Origin: Peribacillus sp. ACCC06369
GTDB taxonomy: Bacteria > Bacillota > Bacilli > Bacillales > DSM-1321
Direction: 5' to 3'
Assembly (NCBI RefSeq): GCF_030348945.1
Contig: NZ_JAUCEN010000002.1
Location: forward strand, 1,054,001 to 1,118,000
Length of the DNA: 64,000 bases
Shown: positions 1-7,288 of the stretch, piece by piece
Position numbering within the stretch: position 1 is the first letter of the stretch
Layout of the letters: each line of letters begins with the position of its first letter
Notes under the pieces: model-generated
Databases searched by the model: none
What the model was told of the DNA's origin: nothing
The model's input: the letters and a program-made list of their open reading frames with translations, nothing else
Made by a program: the position numbers and the translations under genes

Positions 1-1
1 T

Positions 2-679
2 CCCCTGCACTTTGTCCATATTAGTAGTGGCTTGGCCATTGAAAAAATTGAATCGGCCAAACAAAAGGGACTGGATGTAACGGTTGAAACGTGTCCACAT
101 TATTTATTATTCAATCAGGGTGATTTAATAGAAAAAGGTGCGGTTGCAAAATGTGCTCCCCCACTAAGGGAAAGAGAAGAACAAGAAAGATTGATAGCCT
201 GTTTAATGGAAGGGAAATTCGATATGATTTCTTCCGACCACTCACCATGTCCTTATGAGTTGAAAGACCCTGGCGTACATAATATTTTCGAAGCGTGGGG
301 TGGAATAAGCGGGGGGCAATTTTCACTGATGTCGATGATAGAATTGGCTGTATTGCACGATATCCCACTTCACAAAGTCGCTGAGTGGACAGCTTCAGCC
401 CCGGCAAATAGATTTGGTCTCTCTTCCAGAAAAGGACAAATTAAGGATGGAATGGATGCAGATCTTGCCATCGTTTCCCTTGATGTTCCGCATGAAGCTT
501 CGGAAACGAATTTTTTCGCGAAACATAAGCAAAGCCTTTATATGGGCCATTCCTTTCCTTGCCGAATCACCGCTACCTTTAATAGAGGGAAAATAGTTTA
601 TAAAAATAATGTAATAAGTGAAAGGGAGCGTGGGGAGTGGTTAAAAGTGATAGATTCCAGTATTGCGGTCAATAAATAG
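2..679 (+). CDS. allB: Allantoinase / dihydropyrimidinase-type amidohydrolase, C-terminal part
   Basis: The reading frame is open from the left edge, so this is the 3' part of a longer gene (about 225 residues here against roughly 450 in the family). Allantoinase opens the hydantoin ring of allantoin in purine breakdown. The visible part carries late metal and catalytic motifs of cyclic amidohydrolases: a FVHIS segment with a histidine, ETCPHYL, and SSDHSPC with the catalytic aspartate. A small beta-strand segment near the end (ADLAIV, then a GKIVYK turn) is typical of the C-terminal sandwich. The N-terminal HxH pair lies outside the window. A hydantoinase cannot be excluded, but the SSDHSP context favours allantoinase. 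Confidence 0.85.
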   Translation, partial: PLHFVHISSGLAIEKIESAKQKGLDVTVETCPHYLLFNQGDLIEKGAVAKCAPPLREREEQERLIACLMEGKFDMISSDHSPCPYELKDPGVHNIFEAWGGISGGQFSLMSMIELAVLHDIPLHKVAEWTASAPANRFGLSSRKGQIKDGMDADLAIVSLDVPHEASETNFFAKHKQSLYMGHSFPCRITATFNRGKIVYKNNVISERERGEWLKVIDSSIAVNK

Positions 680-706
680 GAAGAACGCTTAGATTATCCA
701 TTATAA

Positions 707-734
707 GGGGTGATTCCAAATCGGGAATCACCCC
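707..734 (+). terminator. Intrinsic-type hairpin after allantoinase gene
   Basis: A perfect 11-bp inverted repeat (GGGGTGATTCC / GGAATCACCCC) with a 6-nt loop lies 28 bases after the stop codon. The T-run is short, but the stem is strong. It separates the purine gene from the paa promoter region. Confidence 0.75.
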
Positions 735-967
735 TTTACCTGCTCTACATATTTATGAACAGTACTTCAGGAAAATTGTTTTCCTAATATTTTAATACGT
801 TTTTAAAACGAGTGTTTGATAAAATGATATATCATTGTTAAAATTAAGATAGTCTGAAAATTTAGTAAATTGTTTTTTTGTCTATTCGGCCATTTTGCTT
901 AATTCAAAAAAACATTATTGACAACGTAGAAATGACGTATTAATCTTAAAATCAAGCATAACAATTA

Positions 968-997
968 TATAATATCCGTTTTATTACCGTTATATAT
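968..997 (+). promoter_or_regulatory. paaK promoter -10 box and tandem CGTT repeat (candidate PaaX operator)
   Basis: A perfect TATAAT (968-973) is followed after two bases by two 11-bp units, 976-986 and 987-997, both starting CCGTT and ending in A/T-rich sequence. The paaA promoter has the same layout. No good -35 box is seen at standard spacing, but a TTGACA occurs at 918-923. A repressor bound here would cover the start point. That PaaX is the binder is an inference from the neighbouring gene. Confidence 0.5.
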
Positions 998-1043
998 GGA
1001 GAATCGGATGGGACACGAGCAAAATTAAGGGGGGACTGAAACG

Positions 1044-2369
1044 ATGTACAATCCGGAAGTTGAAACGGCTACGCGTGCTGAAATGGAAAGTTTACAGATG
1101 GCACGCCTCAAAAAAACGATAAGCCGTGTATATGAAAATGTACCTTATTACAGAAGGAAATTTGAAGAGATGGGCCTTGATCCAGGAGATATTCAAAATC
1201 TGAACGATGTGTCAAAGCTTCCTTTTACAAAAAAACAGACTCTTCGTGATCAGTATCCATTCGGTTTATTCGCCGTTCCAATGGAGGATGTAACACGCAT
1301 TCATGGTTCATCCGGAACAAGTGGAAAGCCTACCATTGTCGGGTATACGAAAAACGATTTGGAAAACTGGGCAACGATCGTCGCACGTGGAATTGTAGCT
1401 GCAGGAGGCCGGAAGTCGGATATTTTCCATAATGCATATGGATATGGCCTGTTTACAGGCGGATTGGGTCTCCATTACGGAGCAGAAAAGCTAGGAGTTG
1501 CCACAGTACCCATTTCAGGTGGAAATACCGATCGCCAGATTACGATCATCAATGATTTTAAACCTCGCGGTATTTGCGGAACCCCTACTTATATTTTGAA
1601 TATCGCTGAAAAGATGGAAGAAATGGGGATTGACCCTGCTGATAATGGGCTAGAGTATGGGATTTTCGGAGCTGAGCCGTGGTCTGAGGAAATGAGAGCT
1701 ACACTTGAGAGAAAACTGAATTTGAAAGCAATCGATATTTACGGACTAAGTGAAATCATGGGTCCAGGAGTTGCGATAGAATGCCAGGAAGCGCAGGAAG
1801 GACTGCATATCGCAGAAGACCATTTCCTTGTTGAGGTCATTAACCCTGACACACTTGAGCCAGTTGAGGACGGCGAAGATGGGGAACTGGTCTTTACCAG
1901 CCTTACCAAGGAAGCGCTGCCAATCATTCGTTATCGTACTGGTGATATCGCATCCATTACCCATGAACCGTGTAAATGCGGACGGACCACAACAAGAATG
2001 TCCCGCGTTAAAGGCAGAACGGATGATATGATCATAATCAGGGGAGTGAATGTATTTCCTTCTGAAATTGAGCGTGTTTTATTCCAAATGGAGGGAATAG
2101 TGCCTCATTATCAGATTCATCTCGTTAAGAAGGGGAAAATGGACGGTGTTGAACTGCACATTGAAATTGAAAGCGGTTTCTATAAGGAGATTGAAGAAGA
2201 CTTAACGCATGGAGATGTAGAGATATTAAAGAAAACGATTCAGCATCATATGAAATCCGCATGTCTTGTAACGATGGATATTGTTGTCAACGTTCCAAAA
2301 AGCATTCCGCGTTCAGAAGGAAAAGCCATTCGTGTCGTTGATAAACGGAAAGATGAAGTGACAAGTTGA
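1044..2369 (+). CDS. paaK: Phenylacetate-CoA ligase PaaK
   Basis: 441 residues, the usual family size. It activates phenylacetate with ATP and CoA to phenylacetyl-CoA, the first step of the aerobic hybrid pathway. The ATP/AMP-binding loop reads HGSSGTSGKPT near residue 88, followed by YGYGLFTGGLG, a DIYGLSEIMGPG segment, the YRTGD motif and a KGRTDDMIIIRGVNVFPS hinge with the C-terminal lid, all characteristic of PaaK. The ATG follows an AAGGGGGG ribosome site. It has its own promoter region and is separated from paaA by about 360 bases. Confidence 0.96.
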   Translation: MYNPEVETATRAEMESLQMARLKKTISRVYENVPYYRRKFEEMGLDPGDIQNLNDVSKLPFTKKQTLRDQYPFGLFAVPMEDVTRIHGSSGTSGKPTIVGYTKNDLENWATIVARGIVAAGGRKSDIFHNAYGYGLFTGGLGLHYGAEKLGVATVPISGGNTDRQITIINDFKPRGICGTPTYILNIAEKMEEMGIDPADNGLEYGIFGAEPWSEEMRATLERKLNLKAIDIYGLSEIMGPGVAIECQEAQEGLHIAEDHFLVEVINPDTLEPVEDGEDGELVFTSLTKEALPIIRYRTGDIASITHEPCKCGRTTTRMSRVKGRTDDMIIIRGVNVFPSEIERVLFQMEGIVPHYQIHLVKKGKMDGVELHIEIESGFYKEIEEDLTHGDVEILKKTIQHHMKSACLVTMDIVVNVPKSIPRSEGKAIRVVDKRKDEVTS

Positions 2370-2593
2370 TAACTGGATGGAGATGCGTTGGATGACCTGG
2401 ATTCGTTCATGGAAATGGATGTTCCTTGTTGGCGATTCTGCCGTTGATGGAGCTTTAATGCTCGAGCCTATCGTAAATTCGCAGTGAAAAACCTTATGAA
2501 CTCTGACGATCAAATAAAAAGTGCAGCCCCTTCATAGAATAGGTTTAATCAGAAGAGAAGAAAGAACCAATTTGAAATAGGGAAGGAGGCATC
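2370..2593. other. paaK-paaA spacer without a clear gene
   Basis: This A/T-rich stretch follows the paaK stop. I see no convincing coding frame on either strand and no clear terminator. It runs into the small ORF at 2594 and then the paaA promoter. Confidence 0.5.
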
Positions 2594-2659
2594 ATGGTGA
2601 TTAAAAATATCATGAAATCTCCTATTGATTTCCTTTTATTTCAAAAAAAGTCGGAATAG
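2594..2659 (+). CDS. Possible 21-residue peptide upstream of paaA
   Basis: An ATG with a near-perfect ribosome site (GGAAGGAGG, 3-nt spacer plus ATG) opens a 21-codon frame ending two bases before the paaA -35 box. The peptide starts MVIKNIMKSP and is basic at its end. Because it lies upstream of the paaA promoter it is not a classical leader peptide. It could be the tail of the paaK transcript, a real micropeptide or chance. No family is recognised. Confidence 0.35.
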   Translation: MVIKNIMKSPIDFLLFQKKSE

Positions 2660-2661
2660 TC

Positions 2662-2690
2662 TTGCATTAAATATAACTGTAAAATATAAT
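2662..2690 (+). promoter_or_regulatory. Promoter of the paaABCD operon
   Basis: TTGCAT (2662-2667) and a perfect TATAAT (2685-2690) with a 17-bp spacer form a good vegetative-type promoter about 44 bases before the paaA ATG. Confidence 0.75.
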
Positions 2691-2712
2691 AACGTTATAT
2701 AAACGTTATATA
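2691..2712 (+). promoter_or_regulatory. Perfect tandem 11-bp repeat, candidate PaaX operator
   Basis: AACGTTATATA occurs twice in direct succession (2691-2701 and 2702-2712), directly after the -10 box, so it would cover the transcription start. The CGTT core also makes ATAACGTTAT a palindrome. A degenerate copy with the same 11-bp step lies at the paaK promoter. A regulator bound there would block transcription; PaaX, encoded at the end of the cluster, is the obvious candidate. Confidence 0.6.
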
Positions 2713-2733
2713 ATAAAAAGAGAGGTGATTTGA

Positions 2734-3690
2734 ATGAACGTTCAATTAAATGATATGGCTGAACAAGAAAAGCTAAATCAATTCATTGCCAGAATCGAAG
2801 CAGGAGAAAAGATAGAAGCCGATGATTGGATGCCGGACGATTACCGGGGCACTTTAATCAAGTTAATATCGATGCATGGCATCAGTGAAATCATGGGGGC
2901 GCTTCCCGAAAAAGAATGGGTTCCTAAAGCCCCGACCTTAAATAGAAAACTTGGAATCATGGCTAAGGTGCAGGATGAAATGGGACATGGACAATTATTG
3001 CTTCGAGTCGCCGAGGATTTGCTAAAGCCGTACAGCAAAAAACGGGATGACCTTATGCAAGATTTATTTAATGGAGATTTAAAGTTTCATAATGTCTTCC
3101 ACATGGAAGCCAAATCTTGGGGTGATGCAGGATTGATTGGCTGGCTTGTTGATGGGGCAGCCATCATCTCCCAGACGAACATGCTTGGGGCTTCATACGG
3201 ACCTTATGCCCGAGCTTTACTGAGGATTTGCGCGGAAGAAGTTTTTCATGCACAGCATGGTGAAGCGATAATCATGGCTTTGGCTGAAGGAACGGAAGAA
3301 CAAAGGAAATTGGTTCAAGACTCCATCAATTATTGGTGGGAATCTTTATTACTCTTTTTTGGACCTCCCAGTAAGAATGAAGTGGGCTCATCCAAACAGG
3401 ATATAACGATTAAGTACAGAATCAGAACCAGTACGAATGAAGAGCTTCGCCAAGCCTTTTTTTCTAAATATGTGAAGCGGATCCTTTCACTCGGCTTTAC
3501 CATTCCTGATGAAACACTTAGGTTTGATAAAAATTCTGAAATCTGGATTTACAAACAACCTGATTGGGGGAAATTGAAGGTGTTCGCAAGGAATGAAGGG
3601 CCCCTTTCGCAGGATCGTTTACGTCTTCGAAGAACTTCTTATGAAAATAATAAATGGGTACGTGAGGCGTTAGCGCCAAAGGTCATCTAA
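2734..3690 (+). CDS. paaA: 1,2-phenylacetyl-CoA epoxidase catalytic subunit PaaA
   Basis: 318 residues, close to the family length. PaaA is the diiron subunit of the multicomponent epoxidase that puts one oxygen atom into the aromatic ring of phenylacetyl-CoA. Ferritin-like diiron motifs are visible: DEMGHGQ (E82, H85) and EEVFHAQHG (E169, H172). The ATG follows GAGAGGTGATTTGA. It is the first gene of a tight paaABCD run and has its own promoter and tandem-repeat operator. Confidence 0.97.
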   Translation: MNVQLNDMAEQEKLNQFIARIEAGEKIEADDWMPDDYRGTLIKLISMHGISEIMGALPEKEWVPKAPTLNRKLGIMAKVQDEMGHGQLLLRVAEDLLKPYSKKRDDLMQDLFNGDLKFHNVFHMEAKSWGDAGLIGWLVDGAAIISQTNMLGASYGPYARALLRICAEEVFHAQHGEAIIMALAEGTEEQRKLVQDSINYWWESLLLFFGPPSKNEVGSSKQDITIKYRIRTSTNEELRQAFFSKYVKRILSLGFTIPDETLRFDKNSEIWIYKQPDWGKLKVFARNEGPLSQDRLRLRRTSYENNKWVREALAPKVI

Positions 3691-3708
3691 GGTAGGGGGA
3701 AGGATGAT

Positions 3709-4068
3709 ATGGAAACTAGACAAAACACTTACTTTGAAGAATTTGAAGTATTTAGCCGTAAAACTCAATCTTCACCCGTTCAATACCATTATAGCCTGTT
3801 GGCTCCCAATGAGGATATCGCCATCATGATGGCGCAAGAAAATTTCATGAGACGGGAAGCAGTTGATGATATCTGGGTAGTGAAAAGACAGAATATACGG
3901 AAAATGACGATTGAGGAAAAGAAAACGCTTCAACGTATTGATAATAAAGATTACAGGACCACAAAAGGGTATGGGTATTTAAAGAAAAAGTGGCGGAAGT
4001 ATGAGCAGGGAATGCTCGATGAAAAAGAGATAATGTCTTGGGGTGGAGGCGTGAAGAATGAGGAATGA
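3709..4068 (+). CDS. paaB: Phenylacetyl-CoA epoxidase subunit PaaB
   Basis: 119 residues. PaaB is the small bridging subunit of the epoxidase. The start region (YFEEFEVFSRK, then SPVQYHYSLLAPNEDIAIMM) is typical of PaaB. It begins 18 bases after paaA behind GTAGGGGGAAGG, and its end overlaps paaC by 11 bases, which points to translational coupling within the complex. Confidence 0.95.
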   Translation: METRQNTYFEEFEVFSRKTQSSPVQYHYSLLAPNEDIAIMMAQENFMRREAVDDIWVVKRQNIRKMTIEEKKTLQRIDNKDYRTTKGYGYLKKKWRKYEQGMLDEKEIMSWGGGVKNEE

Positions 4069-4858
4069 ATCATTGGAGAACATCGCTATCAAAGAATTGC
4101 TGCTTCAACTGGCGGACGATGATTTCATCCATTCATACCGAGGTTCGGAATGGCTTGGACTCGCACCGCATATCGAAGAAGATGTTGCATCGGCTTCGAT
4201 ATCTCAAGACACGATGGGGCATGCAGCCATATATTATAAATTACTGGATGAACTAGGTGAAGGGGACGCAGATAAGCTGGCTCACGACCGTCCCGCCAAG
4301 GAACGGCGTAATGCGATCATTCTCGAATTGGTCAACGGTCCTGGATACTATATGAAAGACCCGGATTATGATTGGGCGTTTGCGGTAGTTCGGAATTATT
4401 TTTATACCCAAGCCAAAGCGATTAAGATTCAATCCCTTCAATCAAGTTCATATGAACCGCTTGCTGAAGTGGCACAAAAGGTACAGATGGAACTTTATTA
4501 TCATTTGATGCACTGGAAAACATGGTTCGTCCAATTGCTGGGTTCTGGTCACGAAGAGGCGGTTTCGAGAATGAATGCAGCGATTGAGAAAACGATGCCG
4601 GATTTTGCTGGAGTATTTTCACTTGGCCAATATGGAGAAGAAATGGTCGAGCTTGGCTTGATAGAAAGCGAAGCTGCCTTACAGAAGAAATGGATCGAGG
4701 CTGTCACCCCAATTTTTGAAAGTGTGGGCTTGGCAACGACTCTTGAAATAGGAATGGCCCAAGGTGATGGACGTAGTGGCCAGCATTCGGAAGATTTGGA
4801 AAAGGCGATAGAAACGTTAAGTGAAGTGTACGCAACCGATAAATCAGCTTCATGGTGA
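4058..4858 (+). CDS. paaC: Phenylacetyl-CoA epoxidase structural subunit PaaC
   Basis: 266 residues. PaaC is the ferritin-fold partner of PaaA and stabilises the catalytic subunit, with a degenerate metal site in known examples. Recognisable stretches are IAIKELLLQLADDDFIHSYR, the SQDTMGHAAIYYKLL helix and the MELYYHLMHWKTW helix near residue 150. It overlaps paaB by 11 bases and sits 26 bases before paaD. Confidence 0.95.
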   Translation: MRNESLENIAIKELLLQLADDDFIHSYRGSEWLGLAPHIEEDVASASISQDTMGHAAIYYKLLDELGEGDADKLAHDRPAKERRNAIILELVNGPGYYMKDPDYDWAFAVVRNYFYTQAKAIKIQSLQSSSYEPLAEVAQKVQMELYYHLMHWKTWFVQLLGSGHEEAVSRMNAAIEKTMPDFAGVFSLGQYGEEMVELGLIESEAALQKKWIEAVTPIFESVGLATTLEIGMAQGDGRSGQHSEDLEKAIETLSEVYATDKSASW

Positions 4859-4884
4859 ACCAATAGAAAAAGGGGAGGGGCATC

Positions 4885-5382
4885 ATGTCGACCGTACTGT
4901 TAACCGCAGAAGAAATATATAAACTCCTGGAAGACGTTAAAGATCCCGAAATCGATACAGTAAGTATTTTGGATTTAGGGATGGTTGAAGACGTGACGGT
5001 TTCGGGCCGGGACGTTTCGGTGAAAATGCTGCCAACTTTTCTAGGGTGCCCGGCATTGTCAATCATTCAAAAAAATGTGGAAACAGCCATTAAACAGCTG
5101 CCTGCCGTAAAAAAAGTAAGCGTGGAATTTTTACGTTCCCCTTCCTGGACATCTGATCGAATCACGGAAAAGGGGAAAGCTGGATTGAAGGTTTTCGGGA
5201 TCTCCCCTCCTCCTCGACAAATGAAAAAAGATGGATCATGGCATGTGGATTGCCCGTATTGTGAATCTACTTATGTCACGATGGAAAATATATTCGGTCC
5301 AACGGCCTGCCGCAGCATTTTATATTGTAAAGCATGTAAAAATCCGTTCGAATCGATGAAACCGATGATAAAAATGATCTAA
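4885..5382 (+). CDS. paaD: PaaD, MIP18/DUF59-type assembly protein
   Basis: 165 residues. PaaD-type proteins are thought to mature the iron centres of the epoxidase system. The N-terminal half (residues about 8-90) is a DUF59/MIP18 domain with VKDPEIDTVSILDLGMV and a GCPALS segment holding the conserved cysteine. The C-terminal half has a zinc- or iron-type site with CPYC, a later cysteine and CKAC. A strong AAAAGGGGAGGGG ribosome site precedes the ATG. A paaE reductase would normally come next but does not. Confidence 0.94.
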   Translation: MSTVLLTAEEIYKLLEDVKDPEIDTVSILDLGMVEDVTVSGRDVSVKMLPTFLGCPALSIIQKNVETAIKQLPAVKKVSVEFLRSPSWTSDRITEKGKAGLKVFGISPPPRQMKKDGSWHVDCPYCESTYVTMENIFGPTACRSILYCKACKNPFESMKPMIKMI

Positions 5383-5402
5383 TAAAATGGAGGTTTTCTA
5401 AA

Positions 5403-5708
5403 ATGGTAAAGTTAATCGCCCTATATAAACAACCTGAAAACAAGGAAGAATTCGATGAGCATTATTTCAATGTACATGGTCCGATAACGGAAAAAATTCC
5501 AGGTCTTCAAAAAATGGAGGTCACTAAAATAGTAGGCACCCCAATGGGCAAAGACTCTGAGTATTACATTCTATGTGAAATGTATTATGAAGACCACGAT
5601 GCACTGCAACAAGGAATGCGTTCCCCGGAAGGAAAAGCATCAGGGAAAGACCTAATGGGATTTGCCGGGAAACTCGTAACGATGATGATCGGGGAAGAAA
5701 TAAAATGA
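5403..5708 (+). CDS. EthD-family protein
   Basis: 101 residues with the EthD/dimeric alpha-beta barrel pattern: MVKLIALYKQPEN, then HYFNVHGPITEKIPGL, and a C-terminal YYILCEMYYED strand. EthD-like proteins are small ferredoxin-fold dimers; some help degradative oxygenases or act on lactones or quinones, and most have no proven reaction. It sits in the place where paaE is often found and its stop overlaps the next start (ATGA), so it is part of the operon. The role in phenylacetate use is unknown. Confidence 0.8.
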   Translation: MVKLIALYKQPENKEEFDEHYFNVHGPITEKIPGLQKMEVTKIVGTPMGKDSEYYILCEMYYEDHDALQQGMRSPEGKASGKDLMGFAGKLVTMMIGEEIK

Positions 5709-6481
5709 ATGCGCTTCAATTCATTGAAACGTCAATCGGGGATGGCATTGGTTATATCTTTTTAAATCGGCCGAAGCAGCTGAATGCCATTAACAGGAAA
5801 ATGGTCAGGGAAATAGTTTCAACCATGGAAGAATTCGACCGGGACCCACAAGTGAAGGTGATCTTGATAACGGGCAATGGAAAGGCATTTTCCGCTGGAG
5901 CTGATATTGACGAGATGATGGACGACAATCCAATAAGTCTGGAGTTAACCAACCAATTTGCCGATTGGGACCGAATGAGCCTAGTCAAGAAGCCTGTGAT
6001 CGGTGCTGTGAAGAGTTTTGTATTCGGTGGTGGTTTTGAACTTGCCTTATCCTGCGATTTCCTGATTGCCGCCAGCGATACCCAGTTTTCCTTTCCGGAA
6101 GTGACACTGGGAGTCATGCCTGGTGCAGGAGGAACACAAAGGTTGACAAAATTGGTGGGAAAGACGAAGGCACTCGAATGGATATTGACGGCTGAAAGGA
6201 TAAATGCAAAGACAGCTCTGCAATATGGTTTCATTAATAAGATCGTTGCCCCTGAATTGCTAATGGAAGAAACGGTCGATTTCGCTAGAAAGATAGCAAA
6301 GCAACCCCCGTTAGCTGTAAGGCTGATTAAAGAATCCGTCAATAAAGCCGTTGATTACCCCTTATATGAGGGAATGCAATTCGAACGGAAGAACTTCTAT
6401 ATTCTTTTTGCATCAGAGGACCAAAAAGAAGGCATGAAAGCATTTGTTGAAAAAAGGGAGCCTAATTTTACAGGCGGATAA
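5705..6481 (+). CDS. paaF: Enoyl-CoA hydratase (PaaF-like crotonase)
   Basis: 258 residues, crotonase fold. The oxyanion-hole segments read AFSAGADIDE and FVFGGGFELALSCD, and both catalytic glutamates of classical hydratases appear to be present (in FELAL and in the FPEVTLGVMPGAGGTQR segment). It is therefore expected to hydrate an unsaturated CoA ester such as 2,3-dehydroadipyl-CoA. It overlaps the EthD gene by four bases and is followed by the PaaG-like gene. A ring-opening role in place of the missing MaoC hydratase is possible but unproven. Confidence 0.85.
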   Translation: MNALQFIETSIGDGIGYIFLNRPKQLNAINRKMVREIVSTMEEFDRDPQVKVILITGNGKAFSAGADIDEMMDDNPISLELTNQFADWDRMSLVKKPVIGAVKSFVFGGGFELALSCDFLIAASDTQFSFPEVTLGVMPGAGGTQRLTKLVGKTKALEWILTAERINAKTALQYGFINKIVAPELLMEETVDFARKIAKQPPLAVRLIKESVNKAVDYPLYEGMQFERKNFYILFASEDQKEGMKAFVEKREPNFTGG

Positions 6482-6491
6482 GGAGTGCTCT

Positions 6492-7265
6492 ATGTACGAA
6501 ACGATCAAATATAGGGTTGAAAGCGGAGTGGCTTGGCTTACTTTGAACCGTCCTGATAAACTTAATGCCTTTACGTCCCAAATGAATAAGGAAATACAGA
6601 AGGCGATCAAGATATCTGCGGGGTCCGATGAAGTGCGGGCCATTATCATTACAGGGGAAGGCAGGGCCTTTTGTTCAGGGCAAGATTTATCGGATGTTGA
6701 TGGAAGCATGAATTTAGGCCAGGTGCTGCGTGATCACTACGGTCCGATGATGCAGCAAATAGCAAGCTGTGAAAAACCGATCATTGCAGCAGTTAATGGA
6801 GTGGCTGCAGGGGCTGGCTTCAGCCTTGCTCTTGCATGCGATTTCCGGCTTGTTTCTGAAAAAGCCAGTTTTTTAAATGCCTTTGTCAATATCGGGTTGA
6901 TTCCTGATTCAGGGAATCTATATTACCTTTCACGGATCGTTGGGCATGCGAAAGCCTTGGAAATATCCTTATTGGGGGAAAAGGTCCCTGCTAGCGAGGC
7001 GAAAAATGTCGGGCTCGCTACAAAAGTGATCGGTGTGGAAGAATGGAACGAGCAATTGAAAGCCTTTGCGGCGAATATCGCAAACAAACCAACGAAAGCG
7101 ATCGGCTTAATCAAAAGATACTTAGAGGCATCCTACCACCTTTCATTGGAAGAATACTTAAAAGAAGAAGCGGAGGGTCAGCGAATTGCTGGCTTAACGA
7201 TGGATTATGCTGAAGGTGTGGCAGCATTCACTGAAAAAAGGAAAGCTAAATTCATAGGCAAGTAA
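6492..7265 (+). CDS. paaG: 2-(1,2-epoxy)phenylacetyl-CoA isomerase PaaG
   Basis: 257 residues from the ATG at 6492, chosen because TAAGGAG lies just ahead; the open frame extends to 6444 without a ribosome site. PaaG turns the epoxide into the oxepin and also isomerises double bonds in the lower pathway. PaaG hallmarks are GRAFCSGQDLSDVD, a RDHYGPM segment, NGVAAGAGFSLALACDFR and GLIPDSGNLYY, where the aspartate replaces the second hydratase glutamate. The ribosome site overlaps the upstream stop. Confidence 0.9.
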   Translation: MYETIKYRVESGVAWLTLNRPDKLNAFTSQMNKEIQKAIKISAGSDEVRAIIITGEGRAFCSGQDLSDVDGSMNLGQVLRDHYGPMMQQIASCEKPIIAAVNGVAAGAGFSLALACDFRLVSEKASFLNAFVNIGLIPDSGNLYYLSRIVGHAKALEISLLGEKVPASEAKNVGLATKVIGVEEWNEQLKAFAANIANKPTKAIGLIKRYLEASYHLSLEEYLKEEAEGQRIAGLTMDYAEGVAAFTEKRKAKFIGK

Positions 7266-7288
7266 TATAGAAAAGGGAGTGGGATTAC

